DNA of 64,000 nucleotides from Yoonia sp. G8-12 (GTDB lineage: Bacteria > Pseudomonadota > Alphaproteobacteria > Rhodobacterales > Rhodobacteraceae): NCBI RefSeq assembly GCF_038443675.1, contig NZ_CP151762.1:124001-188000 (forward strand), written 5' to 3'. The notes below the pieces were generated by a model, which saw only the letters and a program-made list of their open reading frames with translations, had not been told where the DNA came from and searched no databases. Position 1 is the first letter of the stretch, and every line of letters starts with the position of its first letter. This document shows positions 1-7,709 of this stretch, one piece after another. The position numbers and the translations under genes are program-made.

Positions 1-1
1 G

Positions 2-316
2 AAAAATGCCGGCACGCCCGTCCATGCGATCACCAATTGGTCGGCCGAAACATGGTCTGAGGGCTGCAAAGCGCATCCCGAATTGTTGGAGGTCTTCGGC
101 ACGACAGTCGTGTCCGGTGAGGTCGGTGTCATCAAACCCTCAACCGAAATCTATGCCCTTCTGTGCCAGCGTGCAGATGTAGCACCTGAGCGGTGCGTGT
201 TCATCGACGATGGGCTGCACAACTGCATCGGCGCGCTGGCGGCAGGGATGGACGCGATCCATTTCACAGGTCCAGACGCCTTGCGCAAAGACCTTAAAGC
301 ACGGAGCCTTTTATGA
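2..316 (+). CDS. HAD-family hydrolase, 3' part only (phn operon)
   Basis: This is the last 104 codons of a gene that begins before the window. Visible HAD landmarks are a motif II-like ITNWS at about residues 10-14, the motif III lysine in GEVGVIKPSTEIY, and motif IV in CVFIDDGLHN, so it is a haloacid-dehalogenase-fold phosphatase or dehalogenase of the YcjU/DhlB type. The catalytic DxD of motif I lies outside the window. Its stop codon overlaps the phnJ start (ATGA), so it is translationally coupled to the C-P lyase genes. An HAD enzyme here could act on a sugar phosphate made from phosphonates, but the substrate cannot be read from the sequence. Confidence 0.85.
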   Translation, partial: KNAGTPVHAITNWSAETWSEGCKAHPELLEVFGTTVVSGEVGVIKPSTEIYALLCQRADVAPERCVFIDDGLHNCIGALAAGMDAIHFTGPDALRKDLKARSLL

Positions 317-1176
317 GCGATTACAACTTCGCCTATCTGGACGAACAAACCAAACGCATGATCCGCCGCGCGATCCTCAAGGGGTTGGCGATCCCTGGTT
401 ATCAGGTGCCCTTCGCCTCTCGCGAAATGCCGATGCCTTATGGTTGGGGCACGGGCGGTGTGCAGGTGTCGGCGGCGGTGATGACGCCAAATGACAGGTT
501 CAAAGTGATTGACCAAGGGGCGGATGATACGACCAACGCCGTCTCGATCCGTACGTTTTTTGAGCGCACCGCCGGGGTGGCCACGACGACCAAGACGTCC
601 GAGGCAACCGTCATCCAGACCCGCCACCGCATCCCCGAAGAGCCGCTGAGTGAGGGCCAGATCCTTGTTTATCAAGTGCCGATCCCAGAGCCTTTGCGGT
701 TTCTGGAACCCCGCGAAAGTGAAACCCGCAAGATGCATAGCCTTGAGGAATACGGGCTGATGCATGTGAAGCTTTACGAAGACATCAGCCGCCACGGCCA
801 TATCGCGACGTCCTATGATTATCCGGTCAAGGTTGAGGGGCGTTATGTGATGGACCCGTCGCCGATCCCGAAATTCGACAACCCCAAGCTTGGGGATATG
901 GCGGCGATCCAGCTGTTTGGGGCAGGCCGCGAGCAACGCATTTATGCGCTGCCGCCCTACACTCAGGTGGTGTCACTCGATTTCGAAGACCATACTTTTG
1001 AGGCCTCTAAACCGGATCATCCCTGTGCCATGTGCGGGGCGGAAAACAGTTATCTTGACGAGGTGATCACCGACGATGCGGGCAGGCGGATGTTTGTGTG
1101 TTCAGACACAGATTTCTGCGAAGGGCGACAGGCCGCAGGTCACACCGGCACGATGAACGGAAAGGACGCGGCATGA
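313..1176 (+). CDS. phnJ: PhnJ, C-P lyase catalytic subunit (alpha-D-ribose 1-methylphosphonate 5-phosphate C-P lyase)
   Basis: PhnJ is the radical-SAM enzyme that breaks the carbon-phosphorus bond of ribose 1-methylphosphonate 5-phosphate, releasing methane (or another alkane) and ribose 1,2-cyclic phosphate 5-phosphate. The 287-residue product is of normal length and reads intact. Four cysteines at 238, 241, 263 and 269 have the spacing known for the [4Fe-4S] cluster and the radical-bearing cysteine of E. coli PhnJ. It works in a PhnGHIJ core complex with PhnK; phnG, H and I presumably lie upstream of the window. It overlaps the HAD gene before it and phnK after it by 4 bp each. Confidence 0.97.
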   Translation: MSDYNFAYLDEQTKRMIRRAILKGLAIPGYQVPFASREMPMPYGWGTGGVQVSAAVMTPNDRFKVIDQGADDTTNAVSIRTFFERTAGVATTTKTSEATVIQTRHRIPEEPLSEGQILVYQVPIPEPLRFLEPRESETRKMHSLEEYGLMHVKLYEDISRHGHIATSYDYPVKVEGRYVMDPSPIPKFDNPKLGDMAAIQLFGAGREQRIYALPPYTQVVSLDFEDHTFEASKPDHPCAMCGAENSYLDEVITDDAGRRMFVCSDTDFCEGRQAAGHTGTMNGKDAA

Positions 1177-1943
1177 CACCTTTGCTATCGGTCCAAGGGA
1201 TCACCAAGTTTTACGGCCACCATATCGGCTGCAAGGATGTGGGGTTTGATCTTTACCCCGGTGAGGTCATGGGGATTGTCGGGGAAAGCGGGTCGGGTAA
1301 GTCCACTTTGCTCAACTGTATGGCGGGGCATTTGACACCTGACGCTGGCGCGGTCGTGTTCGATACGCGAACCAACGGTCCGCGCGATACGGTCACCATG
1401 TCCGAACCTGAACGCCGCATGTTGTCACGGACCGATTGGGCCTTTGTACACCAACACGCCCGTGACGGCTTGCGCATGGGCGTCAGTGCGGGCGGCAATG
1501 TGGGCGAACGCTTGATGGCGGTTGGCGAACGTCATTATGGCGACATTCGCGCATCGGCGACCGATTGGCTTGGCCGCGTAGAGATTGATGCCGCCCGCGT
1601 CGATGATCGGCCCACGACGTTTTCTGGCGGGATGCAACAGCGCCTTCAAATTGCCCGCAATCTGGTGACAGGGCCAAGGCTGGTTTTCATGGATGAACCC
1701 ACAGGCGGGCTTGACGTTTCTGTTCAGGCACGGCTGCTTGATCTGTTGCGCGGGTTGGTCCGCGATATGGGGCTGTCGGCGATCATCGTGACACATGACC
1801 TCGCCGTGGTGCGCCTGTTGGCGGATCGTTTGATGGTCATGAAAGACGGCCATGTGGTCGAAGCAGGTCTGACCGATCAAGTGCTGGATGATCCCCAGCA
1901 CGCCTATAGCCAACTCCTCGTCAGTTCTGTTTTGCAGGTGTGA
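1173..1943 (+). CDS. phnK: PhnK, C-P lyase ATP-binding subunit
   Basis: This 256-residue ABC-type ATPase associates with the PhnGHIJ core. Walker A is GESGSGKS at residues 37-44, the signature is TFSGGMQQRLQIARN, Walker B is LVFMDEPTGGLD, and the H-loop is in IVTHDLAVV. The ATG at 1173 is chosen because it overlaps the phnJ stop (ATGA) and gives a family-length N terminus; an in-frame ATG at 1098 lies inside phnJ and would add unrelated residues. There is no adjacent permease gene, which fits an ATPase that serves an enzyme complex and not a transporter. Confidence 0.96.
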   Translation: MTPLLSVQGITKFYGHHIGCKDVGFDLYPGEVMGIVGESGSGKSTLLNCMAGHLTPDAGAVVFDTRTNGPRDTVTMSEPERRMLSRTDWAFVHQHARDGLRMGVSAGGNVGERLMAVGERHYGDIRASATDWLGRVEIDAARVDDRPTTFSGGMQQRLQIARNLVTGPRLVFMDEPTGGLDVSVQARLLDLLRGLVRDMGLSAIIVTHDLAVVRLLADRLMVMKDGHVVEAGLTDQVLDDPQHAYSQLLVSSVLQV

Positions 1944-2629
1944 AAATGATAGACCTTAAAAATGTGTCCAAGACCTTTACGCTGCACAATCAAAACAGTG
2001 CGGTGATTGAAGTCATCAATGATGTGACATTGTCCGTCTCCGCGGGCGAATGTGTCGCGCTGACTGGTGCGTCAGGCGCCGGCAAATCGACGCTCATGCG
2101 GATGATTTACGGCAATTACCTTACGCAGGCCGGGCAAATCCTGATCGACGGGATCGACGTCGTGAAGGCCGAACCGCGCGATGTGATTGCTTTGCGCCGT
2201 GAAACCCTAGGCTACGTGAGCCAATTTCTGCGGGTCGTGCCGCGCGTACCGACGCTGGATGTGGTGGCCGAACCGCTGCGCGCCGTTGGGGTCAGCGCCG
2301 AAGATGCACAGGCCCGTGCCGAAGAATTGCTCGCGAAACTCAATATTCCACAGCGACTTTGGTCCTTGTCACCCACAACCTTTTCGGGTGGTGAACAGCA
2401 GCGTGTGAACATCGCACGCGGTTTTGCCCACCCTTATCCGGCGATGCTACTGGATGAACCGACCGCCAGCCTTGATGCCGCCAACCGCGAGGTTGTTTTG
2501 TCCTTGATCGATGAGGCCAAAGCCCGAGGTGCTGCTATTATCGGCATCTTTCACGATGAAGCCGCCCGCGTCCGTGTCTGCGACCGTGAAATCGACGTGA
2601 GCCAATTTACGCCCGGAATTGCGGCATGA
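1940..2629 (+). CDS. phnL: PhnL, C-P lyase system ATP-binding protein
   Basis: PhnL is the second ABC-type ATPase of the C-P lyase pathway and is needed, with PhnGHI, for attaching ribose triphosphate to methylphosphonate. The 229-residue product has Walker A GASGAGKST, signature TFSGGEQQRVNIARG and Walker B AMLLDEPTASLD. The first possible start is a GTG at 1940 that overlaps the phnK stop (GTGA); an ATG two codons downstream at 1946 is an alternative. Its stop overlaps the phnN start (ATGA), so the four genes phnJ-K-L-N form one tightly coupled unit. Confidence 0.95.
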   Translation: MKMIDLKNVSKTFTLHNQNSAVIEVINDVTLSVSAGECVALTGASGAGKSTLMRMIYGNYLTQAGQILIDGIDVVKAEPRDVIALRRETLGYVSQFLRVVPRVPTLDVVAEPLRAVGVSAEDAQARAEELLAKLNIPQRLWSLSPTTFSGGEQQRVNIARGFAHPYPAMLLDEPTASLDAANREVVLSLIDEAKARGAAIIGIFHDEAARVRVCDREIDVSQFTPGIAA

Positions 2630-3171
2630 AGTCTGGGCGGCTCATCGCGGTTGTCGGCCCGTCCGGTGTGGGCAAGGACAGCGTTATGGAAGGGCTCGCC
2701 GCGGCAGATCCATCGCTGCACCTAGTGCGGCGCACGATTACCCGCGCGCCGGAATTGGGATGTGAAGACTACGATGCCGTCAGCGTGGCAGAGTTCGAAG
2801 ACATGGCGGCTCGTGGGCATTTTTCCGTTCATTGGGGCGCGCATGATTTGCAATATGGCATACCGGCGTCCATCCAAACTGTGTTGGCGGGCGGTCAAGA
2901 TTGCCTCGCTAACTTTTCACGCACCGCGTTGGCCGCAGGTGACGCGGCCTTTGCGCATTTCTGTGTCCTCAACATTAGTGCACGCCCCGAGACGCTTGCC
3001 ACGCGCCTGGCAGCGCGGGGCCGCGAAAGTCAGGCGCAGATTGCAAAACGTTTGGCGCAAGCGACCAAACCGTTGCCTGCCGGGTTGACGGTGATGACCG
3101 TAAGCAACGACGGCGCGCTCGATGTAACAATCGCGCAAGCCATGTCGCTTCTTCAACCCGTGAGGGTGTAG
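2626..3171 (+). CDS. phnN: PhnN, ribose 1,5-bisphosphate phosphokinase
   Basis: PhnN phosphorylates ribose 1,5-bisphosphate to PRPP, the last step that returns the ribosyl carrier of the C-P lyase pathway to central metabolism. The 181-residue product is a guanylate-kinase-like P-loop protein with the P-loop GPSGVGKDS at residues 11-18 and the RRTITRAP segment typical of the family. The start overlaps phnL by 4 bp. The 3' end overlaps by 19 bp the end of the convergent DUF1045 gene, so the two transcripts are antisense to each other over their tails. Confidence 0.94.
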   Translation: MKSGRLIAVVGPSGVGKDSVMEGLAAADPSLHLVRRTITRAPELGCEDYDAVSVAEFEDMAARGHFSVHWGAHDLQYGIPASIQTVLAGGQDCLANFSRTALAAGDAAFAHFCVLNISARPETLATRLAARGRESQAQIAKRLAQATKPLPAGLTVMTVSNDGALDVTIAQAMSLLQPVRV

Positions 3172-3824
3172 CGTTGGATAAGTTCAAATCGCCCATCGGC
3201 GCGCTCACCGCACAAGGCGATGCTGCCCAACTCATAGCACTCCGCCAACGGTGGCATGTGCGTCCGCGCTGTGTTCATCCACGCGGTGCGATCCACCTCG
3301 GGCAAACGTCCGCTCAGCGTCAGGTGGAACCGGAATTCCTCCATCACATAAGGATAGCCCCACTCCAGCATCAGAGCCTCTTGGCGCGCGCTCAGACCCG
3401 GGTTGCGACGTCGCGCCAGTTCGGCGTCAGACGCGGGCGCGCGAAAGGTATCAAGGTCGCGCACACATGCGCTTGCGACCCGCTCCAGTGCGGTCAAATC
3501 ACCCGTCGGGGTCAACGCCAGAAACCCGCCCAATGTCGTCAGTTGCAAACCACCGCAGGCAGCTGGCGCGCAGCGCGCAGCCAAATCTGCAACACTTGCC
3601 TGCAACGCATCCAATGTATGGCCGTCCGCCAGTCTGAACGGCGGTTTCAACGTCCCATGAAAGCCATACTTTCGCGGTGTCATCGTGATGTCATCCAAAT
3701 CGGGCACATCCACCTGACGCGCGGCCTGACCTGTCCGCACATCCCAACCCAACCAAGCCGCCCCAAAACCGGCCAATGCGTCATCAATCGGCGCGTCATA
3801 GATCGCGAAACGAGTGTATGTCAT
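3153..3824 (-). CDS. DUF1045 / putative phosphonate metabolism protein, 2H phosphoesterase fold
   Basis: The 223-residue product belongs to the DUF1045 family often found inside phn operons. Two 2H-phosphoesterase motifs are visible, FHGTLKPP in the first half and FHLTLSGR in the second, giving the paired HxT catalytic histidines of RNA ligase/cyclic phosphodiesterase-like enzymes. No phnP is seen between phnN and phnM, so opening of ribose 1,2-cyclic phosphate 5-phosphate by this protein is an attractive inference, not a demonstrated function. It is transcribed against phnN and phnM, and its start lies only about 25 bp from the divergent phnM start. Confidence 0.88.
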   Translation of the reverse strand: MTYTRFAIYDAPIDDALAGFGAAWLGWDVRTGQAARQVDVPDLDDITMTPRKYGFHGTLKPPFRLADGHTLDALQASVADLAARCAPAACGGLQLTTLGGFLALTPTGDLTALERVASACVRDLDTFRAPASDAELARRRNPGLSARQEALMLEWGYPYVMEEFRFHLTLSGRLPEVDRTAWMNTARTHMPPLAECYELGSIALCGERADGRFELIQRYTLTG

Positions 3825-3849
3825 GAATTATCCTCTTAGGACTGCTGCT

Positions 3850-5016
3850 ATGGACTACTCAGATGACACTTCTATGTCAGACGACCTTTGCCTCGCCAAT
3901 GCGCGTCTGGTCTTGCCAGATCAAGTTCTGACAGGAGCCATCACGATTGAGCAAGGCGTGATCACCGAGATTGCCGAAGGCGATCATAGGCCAGGCGGCA
4001 GCGTGGATTGCGATGGCGATTTCGTCATGCCCGGTCTGGTCGAGTTGCACACCGACAACCTAGAGCGCCATATGGAGCCGCGCCCCGAAGTGGACTGGCC
4101 GCATTTGCCTGCGCTGATTGCCCATGATGCGGAGTTGGCATCGGTCGGGATCACCACCGTGTTTGACGCCCTGCGCGCGGGATCCATTCATTCAGGCAAA
4201 GGGCGCTATATCGACTATGCGCGCGCGGTTGCCGACGAGCTTTTGGCGGCCCGCGCGCAAGGCGTGTTCAAGATCAGCCATTTCCTGCACCTGCGCGCAG
4301 AGATTTGTTCGGAAACCCTTCTCGAAGAATTGGCCCGATTCACGCCCGATGACCGGGTCGGGATCGTCAGCCTGATGGACCACACTCCCGGTCAACGCCA
4401 GTTCCGCGACCTGACGGCCCTGCGCACCTATGTCGCCAAAAAACGTGGCATGGATGACAACGATTTTGCCGAACATGTAGCGAACCTGAAAAGGTTGCAG
4501 GCCCAGTTCGGCGATAAACACGAGAAGGGTGCAGTCGCAGAGGCCAAGCGGTTAGGTGCCGTTCTGGCGAGCCATGATGACACGACCCGCGATCACGTTG
4601 CGCGGTCGCAAGAAAACGGGGCTGGCTTCGCAGAATTTCCAACGACCCGCGAAGCTGCACAAGCCTGTCGGGACCGTGATATTGCGGTCATGATGGGCGC
4701 ACCAAATGTGATCCGCGGCGGGTCCCATTCCGGCAATGTCGCTGCAATGGAACTGGCGCAGGCCGATCTGCTGGATATTCTGTCGTCCGACTATGTGCCC
4801 GGTGGATTGTTGATGTCCGCGTTCCGCATCGCCGATGTTTGGGGTGATTTGCCGCGCGCGATTGCGACAGTGACTCGTACACCTGCAATAGCGGCGCGAT
4901 TGCCGGATCGTGGCAGTCTGCAAACAGGGCTTCGCGGTGATGTCTTGAGGGTGAATAATAACCAAGGCACCCCGGTGCTGCGTGGCGTTTGGGCGAAAGG
5001 CGCGCGCATCGCCTGA
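3850..5016 (+). CDS. phnM: PhnM, alpha-D-ribose 1-methylphosphonate 5-triphosphate diphosphatase
   Basis: PhnM is an amidohydrolase-superfamily metal enzyme that removes diphosphate from ribose 1-methylphosphonate 5-triphosphate before C-P cleavage. Visible motifs include VELHTDNLERH near the N terminus (metal-binding histidines), SLMDHTPGQRQ in the middle and LASHDDTTRDH later. I chose the ATG at 3850 because AGGA at 3837-3840 precedes it at good spacing. ATGs at 3814 and 3823 lie inside or against the divergent DUF1045 start, and 3874 is the next alternative. The resulting 388 residues match the family. It is separated from phnN by the reversed DUF1045 gene, so it needs its own promoter or read-through. 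Confidence 0.94.
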   Translation: MDYSDDTSMSDDLCLANARLVLPDQVLTGAITIEQGVITEIAEGDHRPGGSVDCDGDFVMPGLVELHTDNLERHMEPRPEVDWPHLPALIAHDAELASVGITTVFDALRAGSIHSGKGRYIDYARAVADELLAARAQGVFKISHFLHLRAEICSETLLEELARFTPDDRVGIVSLMDHTPGQRQFRDLTALRTYVAKKRGMDDNDFAEHVANLKRLQAQFGDKHEKGAVAEAKRLGAVLASHDDTTRDHVARSQENGAGFAEFPTTREAAQACRDRDIAVMMGAPNVIRGGSHSGNVAAMELAQADLLDILSSDYVPGGLLMSAFRIADVWGDLPRAIATVTRTPAIAARLPDRGSLQTGLRGDVLRVNNNQGTPVLRGVWAKGARIA

Positions 5017-5153
5017 CACGCAGTGTTCACTGTGTTGGGACGGTCATATATTGCTCTACGCCTTCGCCTACTTGTTACAATGTCATGTTTCGCTCCTGTG
5101 GGGAAAGCGCTGCATCAAGCGCGCTTTGACACCTGAATTGATAGGAAAGAGAC

Positions 5154-5511
5154 ATGACCGTTCGCTCGCTACTTATTACATCTTCATTCACTTGTTTGGC
5201 ACTGCCAGCCTATGCACAGGACATGAACTTCAACCGGATTTCGTCGTTTCAAGTCGCTGATAACCTGCCCGAGGCCGAAGAAACATCGGCCGAGATTATT
5301 GCGGCCACCGCCGATGGGATGACGCTCGTTTATACAGACAGCCCTGGGGCCTCGATTGGGTTCATCGACATCACTGGCCCGAAAAACCCCGCTCCGCTCG
5401 GTGTGTTCATGCCAGAGGGAGAGCCTCCGTCCGTCGCCGTGATCGGGAACTATGCGCTTGCGGGCGTAAACACATCGGCCAGCGACACAGAGCCATCGGG
5501 CTTTCTGGTGG
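5154..5511 (+). pseudogene. 5' fragment of an exported choice-of-anchor I / esterase-like gene, cut by an IS
   Basis: A clear signal peptide (MTVRSLLITSSFTCLALPAYA) precedes mature sequence of the type seen at the start of choice-of-anchor I proteins (esterase-like or alkaline-phosphatase-like beta-propellers), including ITGPKNPAPLG and NYALAGVNTSAS. The homologous sequence stops at about residue 119, at GFLVV, exactly where the IS3-like terminal repeat begins at 5512; the remaining codons to a stop at 5543 are IS sequence. The much longer 3' part expected for this family is not found beyond the IS, so the gene has lost more than a simple insertion would remove. Confidence 0.7.
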
Positions 5512-6732
5512 TGACCTGCTGCCCGAAAGGTCCCTCACTTTAATGTAGAGTTTGCTCAACCTTCGAAGGAGCAAACAAATGCGACAGAGCCGTTTTACCG
5601 AGGAACAGATTATTGGGATGATCAAAGAGCAAGAAGCTGGGATGCCGACAGCTGAGGTGTGCCGCAGGCATCGCTTGAGCCCGGCATCGTTCTACAAGTT
5701 CAAAGCCAAATACAGCGGCATGAATGTTTCTGACACCCACCGCCTCAAATCGCTGGAAGATGAAAACGCTAAGCTGAAGCGCCTGCTGGCGGACACGATG
5801 CTCGACAACGTTGTGTTGAAGGATTTGCTGGGAAAGAACTGACGACACCAAATATGCGACGGGCTGTGGCACCCAAGGCAATGCGGGATCATGACATCTC
5901 GCAACGTCGGGCGTGCAAGCTTGTCGGTTTCGACCCTAAGACCGTCCGGCGGGACAAACCGCCGGAGAATCTAGAAGTTCGCGAAGGGATGAAGGCGATT
6001 GCCGCTTTGCGGCGTCGGTTTGGTTATCGCCGGATTAGTGTTCTGTTGGAACGCAAGGGGATGATAATGAACCACAAGAAGTCGTATCGTATCTAGACTG
6101 AGGAAAAAAGCTGGGCGTCAGGCTGCGCAGGGGCCGTAAACGTGCGCGTGGATCGCGAACACCTATGCCTGTGGCTTTGCGCCCTGACGAGCGGTGGTCG
6201 CTGGATTTTGTTTCTGACACGTTCGGCGCGTCTCGCTAATTTCGTATCCTGGCCGTGAATGACGACTGCTGCCGTGAGAACCTCTGCGTAATAGCTGACA
6301 CGAGCATATCTGGCGCACGCGTAGCCCGCGAATTGGATGCGCCTGTCTGTGTCTAAGGCAATCCATTCTGCATCGTCAGTGATAACGGCACGGATTTCAC
6401 CAGTCGGGCGATCCTGAAATGGGCTGGCGATAACGACGTTGACTGGCATTACATCGATCCGGGCAAACCACAGCAGAATGGCTTTATCGAAAGCTTCAAT
6501 GGCAGTCTGAAAGACGAGCTGTTGAATGAGGAGATCTTCGACACCTTTGATGATGCACGCCGCAAACTGGCGCTCTGGCGATATGACGACAACCAGGTCA
6601 GACCTCACTCATCGCTTGGGAACCAAACATCCGCAGAAGCGCACGGCGCGCTTGCCCAAACTGACGACGAAGAATATGAAATCCAAACCCGCAAACTCTC
6701 GTTATGGATGAGGGAGCTTCGGGGGGAGGGCA
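5512..6732 (+). mobile_element. IS3-family insertion sequence (IS407/IS511-like), decayed
   Basis: The element is about 1,221 bp, normal for this IS3 group. The left end begins TGACCTGCTGCCCG and continues through TCCCTCAC; the right end (TGAGGGAGCTTC... to GCA at 6732) is a degenerate inverted copy, so the ends carry the TG...CA termini of the family. It encodes an intact orfA and, in the -1 frame, a broken orfB with the DDE residues still recognisable. I see no matching 3-4 bp target duplication (GTGG on the left, CGGG on the right), which fits a deletion or recombination after insertion. The precise right boundary is inferred from the repeat. Confidence 0.75.
5579..5842 (+). CDS. IS3-family transposase OrfA (helix-turn-helix)
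   Basis: The 87-residue product has the standard OrfA layout: an N-terminal helix-turn-helix (FTEEQIIGMIKEQ ... EVCRRHRLSPASFYKFK) and a C-terminal leucine-zipper-like helix (LEDENAKLKRLLAD ... LKDLLGK). The ATG at 5579 is preceded by AAGGAG and matches the family start. OrfA alone binds the ends; transposition requires the OrfAB fusion made by -1 frameshifting, which cannot work here because orfB is broken. Confidence 0.9.
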   Translation: MRQSRFTEEQIIGMIKEQEAGMPTAEVCRRHRLSPASFYKFKAKYSGMNVSDTHRLKSLEDENAKLKRLLADTMLDNVVLKDLLGKN

Positions 6733-6743
6733 CGGGCGGCTGA
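5854..6743 (+). pseudogene. IS3-family transposase OrfB (rve integrase), degenerate
   Basis: Pieces of a DDE integrase-type transposase are spread over several frames. The first segment (from 5854) ends at an in-frame TAG at 6094, in place of a tyrosine codon after KSYRI. An A-run just downstream shifts the frame, and a further stop and shift occur near 6355. The catalytic segments survive in separate frames: RWSLDFVSDT near 6195, IVSDNGTDF near 6380 and FIESFNGSLKDE near 6490. With at least one nonsense and several frame changes this copy is dead, and unlike the single-base lesions elsewhere in the window it looks genuinely decayed. Confidence 0.85.
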
Positions 6744-7003
6744 ACAGAGTACATCGGGTTTGAGGCATTGAATTACAGGCAACTTCGGCAGACTGAGATC
6801 GGCATTTTTTTGCCGCGGCAAATATACTCCGGCCGCCAGATACTGCGCGCCGCTGCCCAAACGGTAAAACGAACACAGGCATAGATTTTTAGCATTTTGA
6901 CATCCGTAAAGCTGAGACCCAGCAAGATTAGTCAGTGAATTTGAATGGCCGCTCTAGTTATGCCCGCCGCACTAAGAAACGCACGTTGCGGCAGCTGCGA
7001 GAG

Positions 7004-7069
7004 AATGCTGCGTCAGCAACATGCCCAAACAGCAAGGTCGGGATTGTCTCGCGTTGCAGACCTTAGCGC
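7004..7069. repeat. Dispersed intergenic repeat, copy A
   Basis: A segment starting AATGCTGCGT and containing AAGGTCGG, TTGTC and TGCAGAC aligns without long gaps to 55132-55196, with roughly 70% identity by eye. Both copies are in gene-poor stretches. It may be a decayed member of a dispersed repeat family of the genome; no coding capacity is evident. Confidence 0.45.
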
Positions 7070-7204
7070 GCCGCGCAGCCAATGTCCGCAACCCGCCCAT
7101 CTAGGCCGGTGGAGACTTCATTGTGGGTCAAGATGAATTGCATGGGGTTGTTGATTAATAGGACTTCTTAACCATCTATCTGGCTTCTAATACGAGAAAA
7201 AATC

Positions 7205-7250
7205 GCGGGGACGTTGTGTAATGGTAAGATCTCAGATTTCCAAGCAGGTG
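7205..7250 (+). pseudogene. tRNA-Gly-like remnant (TCC anticodon loop)
   Basis: The segment begins GCGGGGA like a tRNA-Gly acceptor, has a D-loop-like GTAATGGTA and an anticodon-loop-like TTTCCAA containing TCC, in the right order and spacing. The anticodon stem (TCAGA/GCAGG) is mispaired, and no T-arm or 3' acceptor strand follows, so it cannot be a functional tRNA. It may be the trace of a tRNA gene destroyed by integration or deletion. Confidence 0.4.
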
Positions 7251-7455
7251 ACCGCTCGCGCCGTGAAAATCTCAATATTCTAAGCCAATAAACTCGTATT
7301 CTGCGAAATAAAATTTCGTGCAAACGACCTGCAAATTCACAGTCACAGTGTGAGAACTTTAGTCCAGTAGTGACTATATTTTAGGACCCTTCAATGGCGC
7401 TTAAAAGAGATATATGAATTAATTTACTTTATTACCAATGCCTTATTTTGGGCAG

Positions 7456-7545
7456 TGGCGGAGACGAAGGGATTCGAACCCTCGAGACGGTTTCCCGCCT
7501 ACTCCCTTAGCAGGGGAGCGCCTTCGACCACTCGGCCACGTCTCC
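7456..7545 (-). tRNA. tRNA-Ser (GCT)
   Basis: On the minus strand the sequence folds as a class II tRNA. The acceptor GGAGACG pairs with CGTCTCC, followed by discriminator G and an encoded CCA. A long variable arm of serine type (GTAGGCGGGAAACCGTCTC) is present, with T-loop GGTTCGAATCC. The anticodon loop CTGCTAA gives anticodon GCT, reading AGC/AGU serine codons. Length is 90 nt with CCA. It is adjacent to the IS-containing accessory patch, a usual position for integration scars. Confidence 0.97.
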
Positions 7546-7677
7546 GCCGATGCGTCTAGCAGGAACAAAGTTAGGATCACAAGCAGAATCTTGGATTTTA
7601 CCACCTTTGCGCTGCTGTTGTTCTTTCTGTTTATTTTGCCGCTGGGCGGACGTTGCGAAAAAGGGCTGACTGCATTA

Positions 7678-7692
7678 GAACAAAGAGTGAAC
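7678..7692 (+). promoter_or_regulatory. LexA (SOS) box upstream of imuA
   Basis: GAAC, seven bases (AAAGAGT), GAAC matches exactly the direct-repeat LexA operator known for alphaproteobacteria (GAAC-N7-GAAC). It lies 17 bp before the first possible imuA start and is the only such site I noticed next to a gene, in keeping with DNA-damage induction of the cassette. Confidence 0.88.
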
Positions 7693-7709
7693 ATTAATAT
7701 GGATTCGGT

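Larger units (their letters stand above)
6733..7455. other. Gene-poor interval between the IS and tRNA-Ser
   Basis: No convincing gene is visible in these 723 bp. The stretch holds a degenerate copy of a dispersed sequence (7004-7069) and a tRNA-Gly-like remnant (7205-7250), and it becomes noticeably more AT-rich towards 7440. This and the truncated gene before the IS suggest a small region of past deletion and insertion next to a tRNA gene. Confidence 0.5.

Noticed and set aside
151..936. Long minus-strand open frame opposite phnJ
   Set aside because: It is antisense to phnJ, with a composition typical of a GC-rich shadow frame and no recognisable domain.
5017..5060. Possible terminator hairpin after phnM (ACACGCAGTG/CACTGTGT)
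   Set aside because: The stem is imperfect and no T-run follows, so it is not called as a terminator.
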